In this document: piece by piece, positions 26,174 to 36,455 of the stretch
Numbering within the stretch: position 1 is the first letter of the stretch
Layout of the letters: each line of letters begins with the position of its first letter
Assembly (NCBI GenBank): GCA_902628365.1
Contig: CACOMW010000012.1
Location: 1 to 38,912 of the forward strand
Direction of reading: 5' to 3'
Source: an uncultured Marinoscillum sp.
Lineage (GTDB): Bacteria; Bacteroidota; Bacteroidia; Cytophagales; MED-G16
Length of the DNA: 38,912 nt
Program-made: the position numbers and the translations under genes
Notes under the pieces: generated by a model
Database searches by the model: none
What the model was told of the DNA's origin: nothing
Seen by the model: the letters and a program-made list of their open reading frames with translations, nothing else

Positions 26174-26767
26174 ATGAAAAAACTATTCTCTTACTTTCAA
26201 CACTCAATTTTAATAATGTTTGTCGTTCTTGCAGGTATACTTTCTTGTGAGGAATTAGAGGATGGTATAGCTAATAGTATTAGTGATACAGTTTCTGTTT
26301 TTGATACAGTTAGTGTTTCTGATACTGTAAGCATTCTTGATACACTTTTTTATGTGGATAGTATGGGTTATGATGCAGTTGGAGACTGGGATGGTGTTTA
26401 TTTTATAGAAGCAAATGATACGGTTGACCTTACTAATCCTGATTCAGCATGGGTTAAACTTTCTTTAACGACACCTACTATTATAAAACCTTTGCATGAA
26501 TTTTATTTCAGGGATTGGGAGCATGGAGAGGATACTTTTAGATCAAGAGGAGTTTGGGCTATTTTGGGAGATACAATGTATATATATCAACTTTGGAATA
26601 ATGAAGATGGAGGTCCTGGTGCAGATGAAGAGGATTGGGATTTAATGAGACTAGCCTATGATTTAAATGCATCTAAAGATACCCTAGTATTTAGTGAGCA
26701 ATGGATGGAAGACTATGGACCAGATTCTGGTACAGTCTACACAAATAAATATTACTTCAAAAGATAA
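26174..26767 (+). CDS. Lipoprotein with N-terminal DTVSVx repeat, function unknown
   Basis: A 197-residue lipoprotein: signal MKKLFSYFQHSILIMF then lipobox AGILSC, lipid-modified Cys at 25. Directly after it is a tether of four six-residue units (DTVSVF, DTVSVS, DTVSIL, DTLFYV; about 38-61). The rest (about 66-197) is acidic and beta-rich, with WDGVYFIEANDT, FRDWEHGEDTF and a terminal YTNKYYFKR, reminiscent of lipocalin-like lipoproteins, but I cannot assign a family. It has its own consensus promoter, so it is probably well expressed. Likely at the outer membrane. Confidence 0.8.
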   Translation: MKKLFSYFQHSILIMFVVLAGILSCEELEDGIANSISDTVSVFDTVSVSDTVSILDTLFYVDSMGYDAVGDWDGVYFIEANDTVDLTNPDSAWVKLSLTTPTIIKPLHEFYFRDWEHGEDTFRSRGVWAILGDTMYIYQLWNNEDGGPGADEEDWDLMRLAYDLNASKDTLVFSEQWMEDYGPDSGTVYTNKYYFKR

Positions 26768-26830
26768 ATTAAATTTTACAAATTTTATTTTAGATTTCTT
26801 AATTAGAATTGATTTCTATAATTTCATTTA

Positions 26831-28287
26831 ATGATTAAAAAAATTTATTCTGATTCTCTAGGGCTACTTACTGATCTTTATCAATTAACGATGTGTTATG
26901 GGTATTGGAAAAAAGGAATTCATCAAAAGCCATCTTCTTTTAATCTTTTTTTTAGAAACAATCCGTTTAAAGGGGCTTATTCAGTTAGTTGTGGTCTAGA
27001 TTATGTTATAGATTATTTAAATAATTTTAAATTTTCGAAAGAGGATATTAGCTACTTATCTAATTTAAAAACAGAAAATGGAATAAAATTATTTGAAAGT
27101 AAATTTTTAGAGTTTCTAAATGAATTCAGATTTAAATGTGATCTAGATGCAATAGAGGAGGGGAGAATAGTTTTCCCTAATGAACCTCTTTTAAGAATCA
27201 CTGGGCCTTTATACCAATGTCAGCTTCTTGAAACTGCTCTTGTGAATATCATTAATTTTCAGTCTCTTATAGCAACAAAATCCTCTAGGATGTATTTGGC
27301 TGCAAAAGGTGATCCTATCTTAGAATTTGGATTAAGAAGAGCTCAAGGTATTGATGGTGCTCTTTCTGCAAGCAGAGCTTCATATATAGGAGGATGTTCT
27401 AAAACCTCTAACGTTTTAGCTGGAAAACTTTTTGATATTCCAATAAGTGGAACTCATTCACATAGCTGGGTTTTGTCTTTTGATTCTGAGGAAGAAGCTT
27501 TTAGATCTTACGCAGAAGTTATGCCTGATAATTGTGTTCTTTTAGTTGACACTTATGATACTTTGGAGGGAGTAATAAATGCAATTAAAATAGGTAAAGA
27601 ACTAAAAGAAAAAGGAAAAAGTTTAATAGGTATAAGAATTGATTCCGGGGATCTAGCTTATTTAAGCAAAAAATCTAGAAAACTACTTGATAAAGAGGGT
27701 CTTGAAGATGTTAAAATTATTGCTAGTAATGATCTAGATGAGTTCCTTATAACTAGTTTGAAATATCAAAAATCTAAGATATCTGTTTGGGGCATAGGAA
27801 CAAAACTTATTACAGCCTATGATAATCCATCATTGGGTGCTGTTTATAAACTTTCTGCTGTACAGGATGAAAAAGGCCAATGGACAAATAAGCTTAAACT
27901 TTCTGAACAAAAAATAAAAATAAATAATCCTGGAATACATCAAGTAAGACGTTTTTTTAGAAATGATAAATTTTTGGGGGACATGATATATGATATAAAC
28001 TATAAGGCCAATTCTAGAATTATGATAGACCCAAATGATTCAACTAAATCAAAAAAATTTTTAAATAGTAATATAAAACATGAAGATTTATTAAAATCTA
28101 TTTTTAAAAAAGGAAAACTAGTTTATAAATCCGATTCAATTCATAAGATTAGACGAAAATTAATTAATGACTTAGGTTGCCTTGACAATACCCACAAAAG
28201 AGTTGAAAATCCACATAATTATCCAGTAGGTCTTGAAAAATCACTTTTTGAAGAAAAAAATAAAATGATTTTAGAGTTAAGAAAAAA

Positions 28288-28291
<4 letters not shown>
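26831..28291 (+). CDS. pncB: Nicotinate phosphoribosyltransferase
   Basis: A 486-residue enzyme that joins nicotinic acid to PRPP to give nicotinate mononucleotide (Preiss-Handler NAD salvage). It opens with LLTDLYQLTMCYGYW (12-26), the family's N-terminal signature. FGLRRAQGIDGALSASRASYIGG (about 173-195) contains the substrate residues and S-H-S-W (about 214) the phospho-histidine region; GIRIDSGDLAYLS (about 270-282) follows. It is of the longer, about 480-residue type. Its stop overlaps the pncA start by 4 nt (ATGA), making a two-gene salvage operon. Confidence 0.95.
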
Positions 28292-29888
<1,597 letters not shown>

Positions 29889-29908
29889 TTAGAATATCTC
29901 AATTTTTG

Positions 29909-29939
29909 CAAAAATATATATGAATATTAAAAATTCAAA
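29909..29939 (-). promoter_or_regulatory. Bacteroidota-type promoter TTTG-N19-TATTTTTG for gap
   Basis: On the minus strand TTTG (29936-29939) is followed by exactly 19 nt and TATTTTTG (29909-29916), 20 nt upstream of the gap ATG. Both elements match the Bacteroidota consensus, the clearest promoter in the window. Confidence 0.8.
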
Positions 29940-30001
29940 TGAATTAATAATATCAAATTTTTTTTTTTTTGATAATATTTTTCTAATTATTTACGTACTG
30001 A

Positions 30002-30009
30002 TATATTTG
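30002..30009 (+). promoter_or_regulatory. -7 element TATATTTG for tRNA-Glu
   Basis: An exact TAnnTTTG match 11 nt upstream of the first base of tRNA-Glu, the expected distance for a short leader. The -33 position holds only a T-run, with no TTTG. Confidence 0.65.
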
Positions 30010-30020
30010 CACTTTAAAAT

Positions 30021-30092
30021 GGTCCCTTCGTCTAGGGGTTAGGACGCCAGGTTTTCATCCTGGAAACAGGGGTTCGATTCCCCTAGGGACTG
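30021..30092 (+). tRNA. tRNA-Glu(UUC)
   Basis: A 72-nt cloverleaf: acceptor GGTCCCT/AGGGACT (first pair G-U), D arm GTCT/GGAC, anticodon stem CCAGG/CCTGG around TTTTCAT with anticodon TTC, T arm AGGGG/CCCCT around TTCGATT, discriminator G. CCA is not encoded (GCAACC follows). A hairpin terminator follows at 30101-30126. Its 3' half plus terminator is copied, degraded, 512 bp downstream. Confidence 0.96.
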
Positions 30093-30127
30093 CAACCTTT
30101 AAAACCCATCATTTGATGGGTTTTTTA
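30070..30127 (+). repeat. Direct repeat, intact copy: tRNA-Glu 3' end plus terminator (attL-like)
   Basis: This segment, the tRNA T-arm, acceptor strand and terminator, reappears without gaps exactly 512 bp downstream at 30582-30639. From 30073 to 30127, 44 of 55 bases match by my manual alignment. See the finding on the relic attachment site. Confidence 0.7.
30101..30126 (+). terminator. Intrinsic terminator after tRNA-Glu
   Basis: A perfect 11-bp stem (AAAACCCATCA with TGATGGGTTTT) with a 2-nt loop, continuing into T's to 30126. The A-run on the opposite side lets it also stop minus-strand transcripts of the gene ending at 30125. Confidence 0.85.
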
Positions 30128-30532
30128 ATACCTAGTATAACCTCCAATACTTGAACGGAAGTCTACATTTAGGCCATGATCCTTTATGTAAGATCTCAGT
30201 TCATCTGAAACATCTCCTAAATATATTATACCTTCGAATGTATAGATGTTTGAAAAATTTCCGAATTCCTCTTGAAGATCTCCCTCTTCTTCTAATATTC
30301 TGCTGAGATGGTTTTTAAATGCATTCTCATCACTATACCTCTCATAAAGTGTTACTTTTTTCTCATTCTCAGAGATCAAAAATCTCCAAGAGATTGTGTT
30401 TTTCTCTGTTTCAGATATAAGTTTAGCATAACTATCACTCCATTCTCTTGTGTCAATTGTTCTGTCATCGTTCACAGATAGTTCACAAATAATTATTACT
30501 TCTTTATTTTGTTTATCATTTATTGTTTTCAT
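30125..30532 (-). CDS. ABM-like (antibiotic biosynthesis monooxygenase fold) small protein
   Basis: A 135-residue cytosolic protein. The middle (about 45-80: SWRFLISENEKKVTLYERYSD with the following AFKNHL) has the strand-E-R/x-Y-x-D-x-x-A-x-x-x-H pattern of ABM/dimeric alpha-beta-barrel proteins, often putative quinol monooxygenases or stress proteins. The C-terminal half (EGIIYLGDVSDELRSYI) resembles longer DUF-type ABM relatives. Catalytic function is unknown. It is the only gene between tRNA-Glu and the degraded copy of the tRNA 3' end, and its 3' end abuts the tRNA terminator. It may have been carried in by an integrating element. Confidence 0.72.
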   Translation of the reverse strand: MKTINDKQNKEVIIICELSVNDDRTIDTREWSDSYAKLISETEKNTISWRFLISENEKKVTLYERYSDENAFKNHLSRILEEEGDLQEEFGNFSNIYTFEGIIYLGDVSDELRSYIKDHGLNVDFRSSIGGYTRY

Positions 30533-30581
30533 AATTCAATCTACAACTATCTAATTTAAATTCAAAAGTGGAGAAGATTTA

Positions 30582-30639
30582 GGTTTCGATTCCCCTTGGA
30601 AATGCAACCTTTAAAACTCCACATCTGACCGGGTTTTAA
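30582..30639 (+). repeat. Direct repeat, degraded copy of tRNA-Glu 3' end plus terminator (attR-like)
   Basis: TTCGATTCCCC (30585-30595) and TGCAACCTTTAAAAC (30603-30617) are exact matches to the tRNA-Glu 3' end and its downstream flank. The remainder is mutated, but AAAAC and GTTTT can still pair. The 5' half of the tRNA is not recognisable here, so this is a 3'-end copy rather than a whole second tRNA. Confidence 0.65.
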
Positions 30640-30678
30640 TATGAAACTTCAATGATTATTTTTCGTTTCTACCATTTA

Positions 30679-31674
30679 ATGAAAAATATAATTTTTATTT
30701 TAATTTTCTCTTTTTTGTTTTCATGTAATGAAAAAGATGATATACAAAACTCCGAATGGTTATTTATTGCTTGTGAAGGTAATTTTGGTTCGTCAAATGG
30801 ATCTATTTATATGATTAATCAATTTGGGGAAATGGATTCTATTCCTAACCTAGGGGATGTAGTTCAGTCTGTTAAAGTTTATAATGACAAATTATTTGTA
30901 TTAGTAAATAATTCTCATAAAATTCATATATACAATATTAATTCTGATGGACTTTCTTTTCCCGGAATTACTATTGACTTAATTGATTCCAGTCCTAGAG
31001 AAATGGAAATTATTAATAATAAATTGTTTTTTACTAATTGGAATTCTAATGATGTTAAGTATTTAGATTTATTTAATTATAAAGTTTACAGATTATTTGA
31101 AGTTGATGGTTTACCAGAAGATATTATTAATGTTGGAGAAGATATTTATGTTGCTGTTAATATGAAAAAGGATTATTCTACTTCTGATCAAGTAATTAAA
31201 TATAATTTAAATGAGGGTAAAATAAAAGATACAATTTTTGTTGGTAATGGACCGTTAGATTTAGATTACAAAAATGAGAGTCTTTATGTATCTAGAACAT
31301 ACTATGATGAAAATTATACTGCATTTTATGGTACTTCTCAAGTTGCAAAAAATAGTATAGTAAAAATAAAAGATTACGGGAAAAATACTCCGTGCGGTGG
31401 TTCTATACATAATATAGATAATACTATTTTTCGATCAGCATTGGGAGGAATTATAGAGTTAGATGATAATTTAGAGTTTAAACTAAATAATAAAATTGGT
31501 GATTTTAATCAATCAGAGGTTTATTCAGTAAAATATTTAAATAATAAAATATATTTTGGTTTAACAGATTATAAAAATTTAAATCAGGTTAGAATATATT
31601 CAAAGGATAATTCTGAAATCAATTATTATGATGTTGGAATTATTCCTGGAGATTTTGCCATCTGGAAAAAATAA
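30679..31674 (+). CDS. DUF5074/YncE-like beta-propeller lipoprotein
   Basis: Taking the ATG at 30679 gives a 331-residue lipoprotein with signal MKNIIFILIFSFLFSC, lipid-modified Cys at 16. An upstream in-frame ATG (30652) would add nine residues that spoil the signal. The body repeats short blade-like blocks (LFIACEGNFGSSNGSIYMIN; KVYNDKLFVLVNN; EIINNKLFFTNWN; VGEDIYVAVNM), matching surface DUF5074 propellers of Bacteroidota. Relatives often sit beside TonB-dependent receptors for cobalamin; no receptor is present here. Probably surface or periplasmic. The ligand is unknown. Confidence 0.8.
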   Translation: MKNIIFILIFSFLFSCNEKDDIQNSEWLFIACEGNFGSSNGSIYMINQFGEMDSIPNLGDVVQSVKVYNDKLFVLVNNSHKIHIYNINSDGLSFPGITIDLIDSSPREMEIINNKLFFTNWNSNDVKYLDLFNYKVYRLFEVDGLPEDIINVGEDIYVAVNMKKDYSTSDQVIKYNLNEGKIKDTIFVGNGPLDLDYKNESLYVSRTYYDENYTAFYGTSQVAKNSIVKIKDYGKNTPCGGSIHNIDNTIFRSALGGIIELDDNLEFKLNNKIGDFNQSEVYSVKYLNNKIYFGLTDYKNLNQVRIYSKDNSEINYYDVGIIPGDFAIWKK

Positions 31675-31722
31675 ACTCCTAAACCTTCATATGTAAAATT
31701 TAACTTATATATAAAGGTCTGT

Positions 31723-33975
31723 TTATTCATATTTTGAAAGCCATTCAAGATGTAATTTTATTAATTCATCTCTTGGAACGTAATGTCCAGTTTCATAAAC
31801 ATAATGTTTTTTGTCTTTTTCAGGAGTTCCTAATAGTTTAAACATAGGAATTTGAGATGTTTCTAGTGGAAAAAAATGATCAAATTTACCATTTAACATT
31901 AAAACTGGTATTTTAATTCTTGAAGTATAATAGAATTTATCCACCTCCTTTTTACAAGTCTGAAATTCAATGCCAGCTACATATAATACTGAATTTTTAA
32001 CTCTATCATCAATTGCAAGGAGGATGTTAGCAATCGAACCTCCCCAACTAATACCATAGTAGGACAATTTATCCATATTCATATCGTCACGAGATTCGAT
32101 ATAATCAATAGCTCTTTTATAATCTTTTCCCCATCTAATAACTGCGTTTTTGTATTCATCAGTTTCATTTGGATAATCGCTTTTAATATTATCTCTTCTT
32201 TCAAATGTACTTTTATATATCGGGTGTATTAAAGCATACCCCTCTGATAATAGGTAAGAAAATTGTTTCATTCTATTTTCTATACCATTTTCAAAAGAAT
32301 CAGTATTGATGGATCCTGAACCAGGAAAGAAAATAATAGGTTTATATGGTTTTTTAATGTTTTTATCATAAAAAATATATCCTGGCAATCTTTCATTATT
32401 GTATGCAGCATCAATAATAAATTTGTCTACAGCAAATGATGAAACGGTGTAGTCAAGTGTTTCCTCTTCTTTATTTAATTCTAAAATATCATAATCATAT
32501 TGTGATTTAAATATTTCAAATACATCATCAGAAACATTTTCTTCACTGAGAAAATCTCTAACTTTTACAAAATATTGATCATTAGCAGTAATATCAGTTT
32601 TAAATTCACTTTCTAGGTTTTTAACTAATCTTAACCCATTTCCTAAACTTCTATCCATTGAATTTTGACCAAAGTAATCATTAAAGTAATAAGGTTCATC
32701 ATTGAAGCTTCCTCCTAAAATACCTTTTATTGAACTATCGTCACTTAAAGAATTTACAATCCACTCTCTAACGTTTCCAGCAATATCATATAATCCGTTA
32801 TAGTTTGAATTATCTTGAGAACCAACATTAATTAATTGATTTTGTGAAAAGTTGCTATTATACATAAATGAACTTGAACTGCTTAATGTTGCAGCAGTAG
32901 CCCACTGATAAACATTGGGTAAAGATAAATTCCTATAATTAGCATAAGCCATTGCTTCAAACCACGATATGCCTGTAACTGGAAAATTTTCTTGTCCATC
33001 AGGATGCATACCATAAGACCAATTTGAAGGACCCGGTTTTCCAAATTTTCCAACAAACTTTTTTATTTCATTTTCCATAAATTTAGGATTATTATTTATT
33101 GCAGCATCCCAGTAAATAGGATTTTCGTATCCTCCATCTTGAACAAATTCTAAAAACTCAATGTTAGTTACCTCTAGTTTTGAAACTAAATAAGGACCTA
33201 TTTGTATTGAAGAATAATGATCTAAACCAGGGAATGAAAGGCTTCTCTTAGCACCTAAAATCATTTTAAATTCTTCTTTATTGTAATCAATTGATGATGG
33301 TAAACCATAAAGTCTACCTTGATTTAATATCCAATAATTAGATCTCTCAATAAACTCATTATCATTTGATTTAAATTTTAAATTAAAACGAACATTAGGG
33401 ACTCTTACTTTAGAAACTGGTGATTTTCCAAGGTATATCCAGTTTTCAATAGAATCATTTAATAAATCCAAATAAACCTCATAGTTTATTGGGCTTGTAT
33501 TTATATTTACTTCTGTTGTTACTTTTTCGAAATAATTATCTAAAATAGGATTGGAAACTTTATTGTTTTTTAATAAACTAATTTCATTATAAACTTTTGA
33601 GTATTGATTATTTTCAAATGCATCAATAATTTCTGGAAGCTTTATTTCAAAGAGTTCGTCTTTCGATGTACTTTTATTATAGTAATAAACAAAAAACCCC
33701 CCAATTAGAATGGTAACACCAATATTTAGATATGATAAATATCCTTTATAATTAATTTTTTTTGTATTCTTCTGAGTATTTATTTTTGTTATTGATATAA
33801 CAATTTGATATGCTAATATACCAAAAAACCCTATGACTAATATTAATAAACTATAATCAAGGATCTTAGAGTTGAATTGATAATTATCAATTAAAAAACT
33901 TAAACCCTCTAGAATAGAAAATGAAAATGCAATGTACCCAATAACAAACTGTAAGTACTTATTTGAAAAATTCAT
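31723..33975 (-). CDS. Membrane-anchored fusion: PEGA-like, FGE/SUMF1-like and alpha/beta hydrolase domains
   Basis: A 750-residue protein from the ATG at 33975 (the alternative TTG at 33981 adds two residues). Order: three N-terminal membrane segments (about 9-30, 40-62, 80-98); a short helical region; a PEGA-like segment (about 160-222, VYLDLLNDSIENWIYLGKSP); an FGE/SUMF1-like domain (about 250-451, YLVSKLEVTNIEFLEFV, NFPVTGISWFEAMAYANY, GLYDIAGNVREWI); and a C-terminal alpha/beta hydrolase (about 515-750) with nucleophile S643 in GISWGG, D699 in GKFDHF and H731 in ETGHYVP. The FGE-like part has no cysteine, so formylglycine generation by the classic route is impossible. The same order occurs in kinase fusions, but no kinase is present. 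Substrate unknown. Confidence 0.82.
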   Translation of the reverse strand: MNFSNKYLQFVIGYIAFSFSILEGLSFLIDNYQFNSKILDYSLLILVIGFFGILAYQIVISITKINTQKNTKKINYKGYLSYLNIGVTILIGGFFVYYYNKSTSKDELFEIKLPEIIDAFENNQYSKVYNEISLLKNNKVSNPILDNYFEKVTTEVNINTSPINYEVYLDLLNDSIENWIYLGKSPVSKVRVPNVRFNLKFKSNDNEFIERSNYWILNQGRLYGLPSSIDYNKEEFKMILGAKRSLSFPGLDHYSSIQIGPYLVSKLEVTNIEFLEFVQDGGYENPIYWDAAINNNPKFMENEIKKFVGKFGKPGPSNWSYGMHPDGQENFPVTGISWFEAMAYANYRNLSLPNVYQWATAATLSSSSSFMYNSNFSQNQLINVGSQDNSNYNGLYDIAGNVREWIVNSLSDDSSIKGILGGSFNDEPYYFNDYFGQNSMDRSLGNGLRLVKNLESEFKTDITANDQYFVKVRDFLSEENVSDDVFEIFKSQYDYDILELNKEEETLDYTVSSFAVDKFIIDAAYNNERLPGYIFYDKNIKKPYKPIIFFPGSGSINTDSFENGIENRMKQFSYLLSEGYALIHPIYKSTFERRDNIKSDYPNETDEYKNAVIRWGKDYKRAIDYIESRDDMNMDKLSYYGISWGGSIANILLAIDDRVKNSVLYVAGIEFQTCKKEVDKFYYTSRIKIPVLMLNGKFDHFFPLETSQIPMFKLLGTPEKDKKHYVYETGHYVPRDELIKLHLEWLSKYE

Positions 33976-34091
33976 TCTCAAACCTACATATAACTAATTA
34001 TAATTAAAAGAATAAAATTAATTGAAATGATAAATTAGATTTATTTATCTATAATTTATCTAAATTTAAAATGATCTAATACTCATAAAAT

Positions 34092-34886
34092 ATGATAAGA
34101 GTTTTAAAGCAAAGAATCACGAATCTTGCTAAAATAGTATTACCATTTGAAATAAGGATTTTTTTAAGAAAACTTAACTGGAAAAGATTGTATTTTCAAC
34201 AATATATTTTTAATAAAAAAAGATTCAATTATTACTGTCCAATAGCAAAAAGAGAATTTAAATTATTTATAAAAGTACGTAATAACCTTCTTTCTCCATC
34301 AAATGGGGCTAATGCAAGACAAAGGTTGGTATGGCACTATTTAGAAAATAAATTAAATATTTTAGAGAAAAAGTATACTTTGCTCCATATAGCACCTGAA
34401 TTATCCTATTTTGAAAAATTATCCAAGTGTAAAAACTTAACTTATATAGCAGGAGATAAAATGGTATCTGGATATTCAAATCAAAAGGGAATTATAAATA
34501 TGGATTTAACTGATCTTAATTTTGAAACTAATTTTTTTGATCTTATAATTTGTAATCATGTTTTAGAACATATCCAAGATGATAAAAAAGCTATTTTTGA
34601 AATGTTCAGAGTATTGAAAAAAGGAGGGAAGGCAGTCATAACAGTTCCAATTAATGAAAAACTAAATAGTACATATGAGGATTCTTCTATAACAAAAGCT
34701 AGTGATAGAATCAAACATTTTGGCCAATGGGATCATGTAAGGTGGTATGGGTTAGACATAAAAGAAAGAATAACTAAAGTTGGATTTGATGTAGAAATGA
34801 ATAGATATTCAAATAATTTTTCTAAAAAATATTATATCAGATATGGTTTTTCAGATAGTTTAATAATTATAGCCAATAAATCATAA
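34092..34886 (+). CDS. Class I SAM-dependent methyltransferase
   Basis: A 264-residue methyltransferase. The N-terminal third is basic with a YYCPIAKREFKLF segment. The core has LLHIAPELSYFEKL in place of motif I, DLIICNHVLEHIQDD (motif IV, about 155-169) and VLKKGGKAVITVP (motif V/VI). The glycine-rich loop of motif I is weak. The type is similar to methyltransferases of surface-glycan clusters. It is convergent with the GH32 gene, with only 2 nt between stops. Acceptor unknown. Confidence 0.78.
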   Translation: MIRVLKQRITNLAKIVLPFEIRIFLRKLNWKRLYFQQYIFNKKRFNYYCPIAKREFKLFIKVRNNLLSPSNGANARQRLVWHYLENKLNILEKKYTLLHIAPELSYFEKLSKCKNLTYIAGDKMVSGYSNQKGIINMDLTDLNFETNFFDLIICNHVLEHIQDDKKAIFEMFRVLKKGGKAVITVPINEKLNSTYEDSSITKASDRIKHFGQWDHVRWYGLDIKERITKVGFDVEMNRYSNNFSKKYYIRYGFSDSLIIIANKS

Positions 34887-34888
34887 TT

Positions 34889-36433
34889 CTACCAAATAGA
34901 TTTTAGAATTTTATGATTCATAATGCAATTATTTAATCCGCTAAATTCAACCATATCAAATTTAGAGTTATAAAAAAACACATCAGACATCACAAGTTCA
35001 CCATCGTTTACAAATACTTCAATTGAACTATTATCTAATAATAAGTCTAATGATGATACTTTAGAATTAAACTTGGCTTTTTGTTTATTTATAAACCTTT
35101 TTCTAAAAGTTTCAACATCCAAAGTTCTTTTTTTATCATTGAAATTTTTATCAGTTAGATAGTTCCCTCTATTTATTTCAAAAGTTTCAGATGAAAATTT
35201 TATTGTTAAATTTTCTGAGTTATTTTTTAGATTAATCTCGAATGAATCTGTTGAAATTTCAGTAAGAAGAATTCTATTTAAGTTTTCATCAAGTTTTAAT
35301 GCATCAACAATTTTACCATTATATGATTCTGATTCTATCTTTTGAAGATCTATCGAACTAAATTTTAACCTATACTTATCAGAATTTTTAATTAAAGTAA
35401 TATCCCTAGGTATTGTCATAGCACTTCTCCATTTTGATGTTGGTACCATTTGACCATACTTCCAATTACTCATCCAACCAATAAATTTTCTAGATTTTAA
35501 ATTATCTGATGTATTATTCCAAGTTACTCCAGCATAATTATCACTTCCATAGTCAATCCATATAGACTTTTCATCTCCTAAAAAATTATCATCTACAACA
35601 AAATCTTTACCATTAAAATCTCCTATAAAATATTGGGTTCCACTGCCTCCATTTGGTGAGCTTTTATTTATACTAACAAAAAGAACCCATTTTTTTTCCC
35701 CTTCTTCATCTACCAATGGAAATAAGTCAGGACATTCCCATACGCCGTTCATTTCACCTATCCCAGTAAACTCTGATATAAATTCCCAATCTATCAGGTT
35801 TTCAGATGAATAAAATATTATTCTATCTCTAGCTGCTAGAGTTATAAACCACTTTTTATATTCTTCTGACCAAGTTACTTTAGGATCTCTGTAATCTCTA
35901 AACCCAGGATTGTCAATTATAGGATTTTTATCATATTTTGTCCATGTTTTTCCTAAATCTTGACTATATGCAATATGTTGAGTCTCAACGTGTATGTATC
36001 TATCTTCTTTTGTTTCATTCCACATCCTTTCTAAAAACATATCATGATTTGTATAAAAAGCTAATATAGGAGGATTATTTCCATCTCCTAATCCAGATTT
36101 ATTATTTTTATCAACTATAGCTGATCCAGAGAAAATATAGTTATTTCCATCAGGATAAATCGCTATTGGTTTATTTTCCCAATGTATTAAATCTTTTGAA
36201 ACTGCATGAGCCCAGTGCATTGGGCCCCAAACATTATCATCAGGGTAATGTTGATAAAATAAATGATAATTTCCATTAAGGTAAAACATTCCATTTGGAT
36301 CATTCATCCAACCAGAGGGAGGAGAAAAATGAAATTGAGGTCTGTACTTTTCTTTAAAGGAATTTTGAATATTATTTTCAACTGCATTACAAGAAGAAAA
36401 TAATACAATTAAAATAATTATAAAATTTTTCAT
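34889..36433 (-). CDS. Glycoside hydrolase family 32 lipoprotein (fructanase/invertase type)
   Basis: A 514-residue lipoprotein with signal MKNFIIILIVLFSSC (Cys at 15). The five-bladed propeller has all GH32 residues: nucleophile D45 in WMNDPNG (42-48), transition-state stabiliser D183 in YRDPKVTW, and acid/base E233 in WECPDLFP. GWMSNWKYGQMVPTSKWRSAMTIPR is the conserved C-terminal propeller block (key W, Y, S, R). A beta-sandwich follows (about 365-514, DNSSIEVFVNDGE). It hydrolyses beta-fructosides such as sucrose, inulin or levan outside the cytosol. No SusC/SusD, fructokinase or sugar transporter is nearby. Confidence 0.94.
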   Translation of the reverse strand: MKNFIIILIVLFSSCNAVENNIQNSFKEKYRPQFHFSPPSGWMNDPNGMFYLNGNYHLFYQHYPDDNVWGPMHWAHAVSKDLIHWENKPIAIYPDGNNYIFSGSAIVDKNNKSGLGDGNNPPILAFYTNHDMFLERMWNETKEDRYIHVETQHIAYSQDLGKTWTKYDKNPIIDNPGFRDYRDPKVTWSEEYKKWFITLAARDRIIFYSSENLIDWEFISEFTGIGEMNGVWECPDLFPLVDEEGEKKWVLFVSINKSSPNGGSGTQYFIGDFNGKDFVVDDNFLGDEKSIWIDYGSDNYAGVTWNNTSDNLKSRKFIGWMSNWKYGQMVPTSKWRSAMTIPRDITLIKNSDKYRLKFSSIDLQKIESESYNGKIVDALKLDENLNRILLTEISTDSFEINLKNNSENLTIKFSSETFEINRGNYLTDKNFNDKKRTLDVETFRKRFINKQKAKFNSKVSSLDLLLDNSSIEVFVNDGELVMSDVFFYNSKFDMVEFSGLNNCIMNHKILKSIW

Positions 36434-36455
36434 TTTTTCTAAGGTTATGTTTATT

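Noticed and set aside
30533-30604. A second complete tRNA-Glu
   Set aside because: Only the T-arm and 3' flank match; no D arm or anticodon stem can be formed from the 5' part.
31682-31717. 10-bp stem with one mismatch and a 16-nt loop between the DUF5074 and fusion-protein genes
   Set aside because: Long loop, one internal mismatch and no T-run; too weak to call a terminator.
33979-33986. TAGGTTTG on the minus strand, an exact -7 consensus match 3 nt upstream of the fusion-protein ATG
   Set aside because: Transcription would start inside the coding sequence, and there is no TTTG at -33; probably chance, unless a leaderless or internal start is used.
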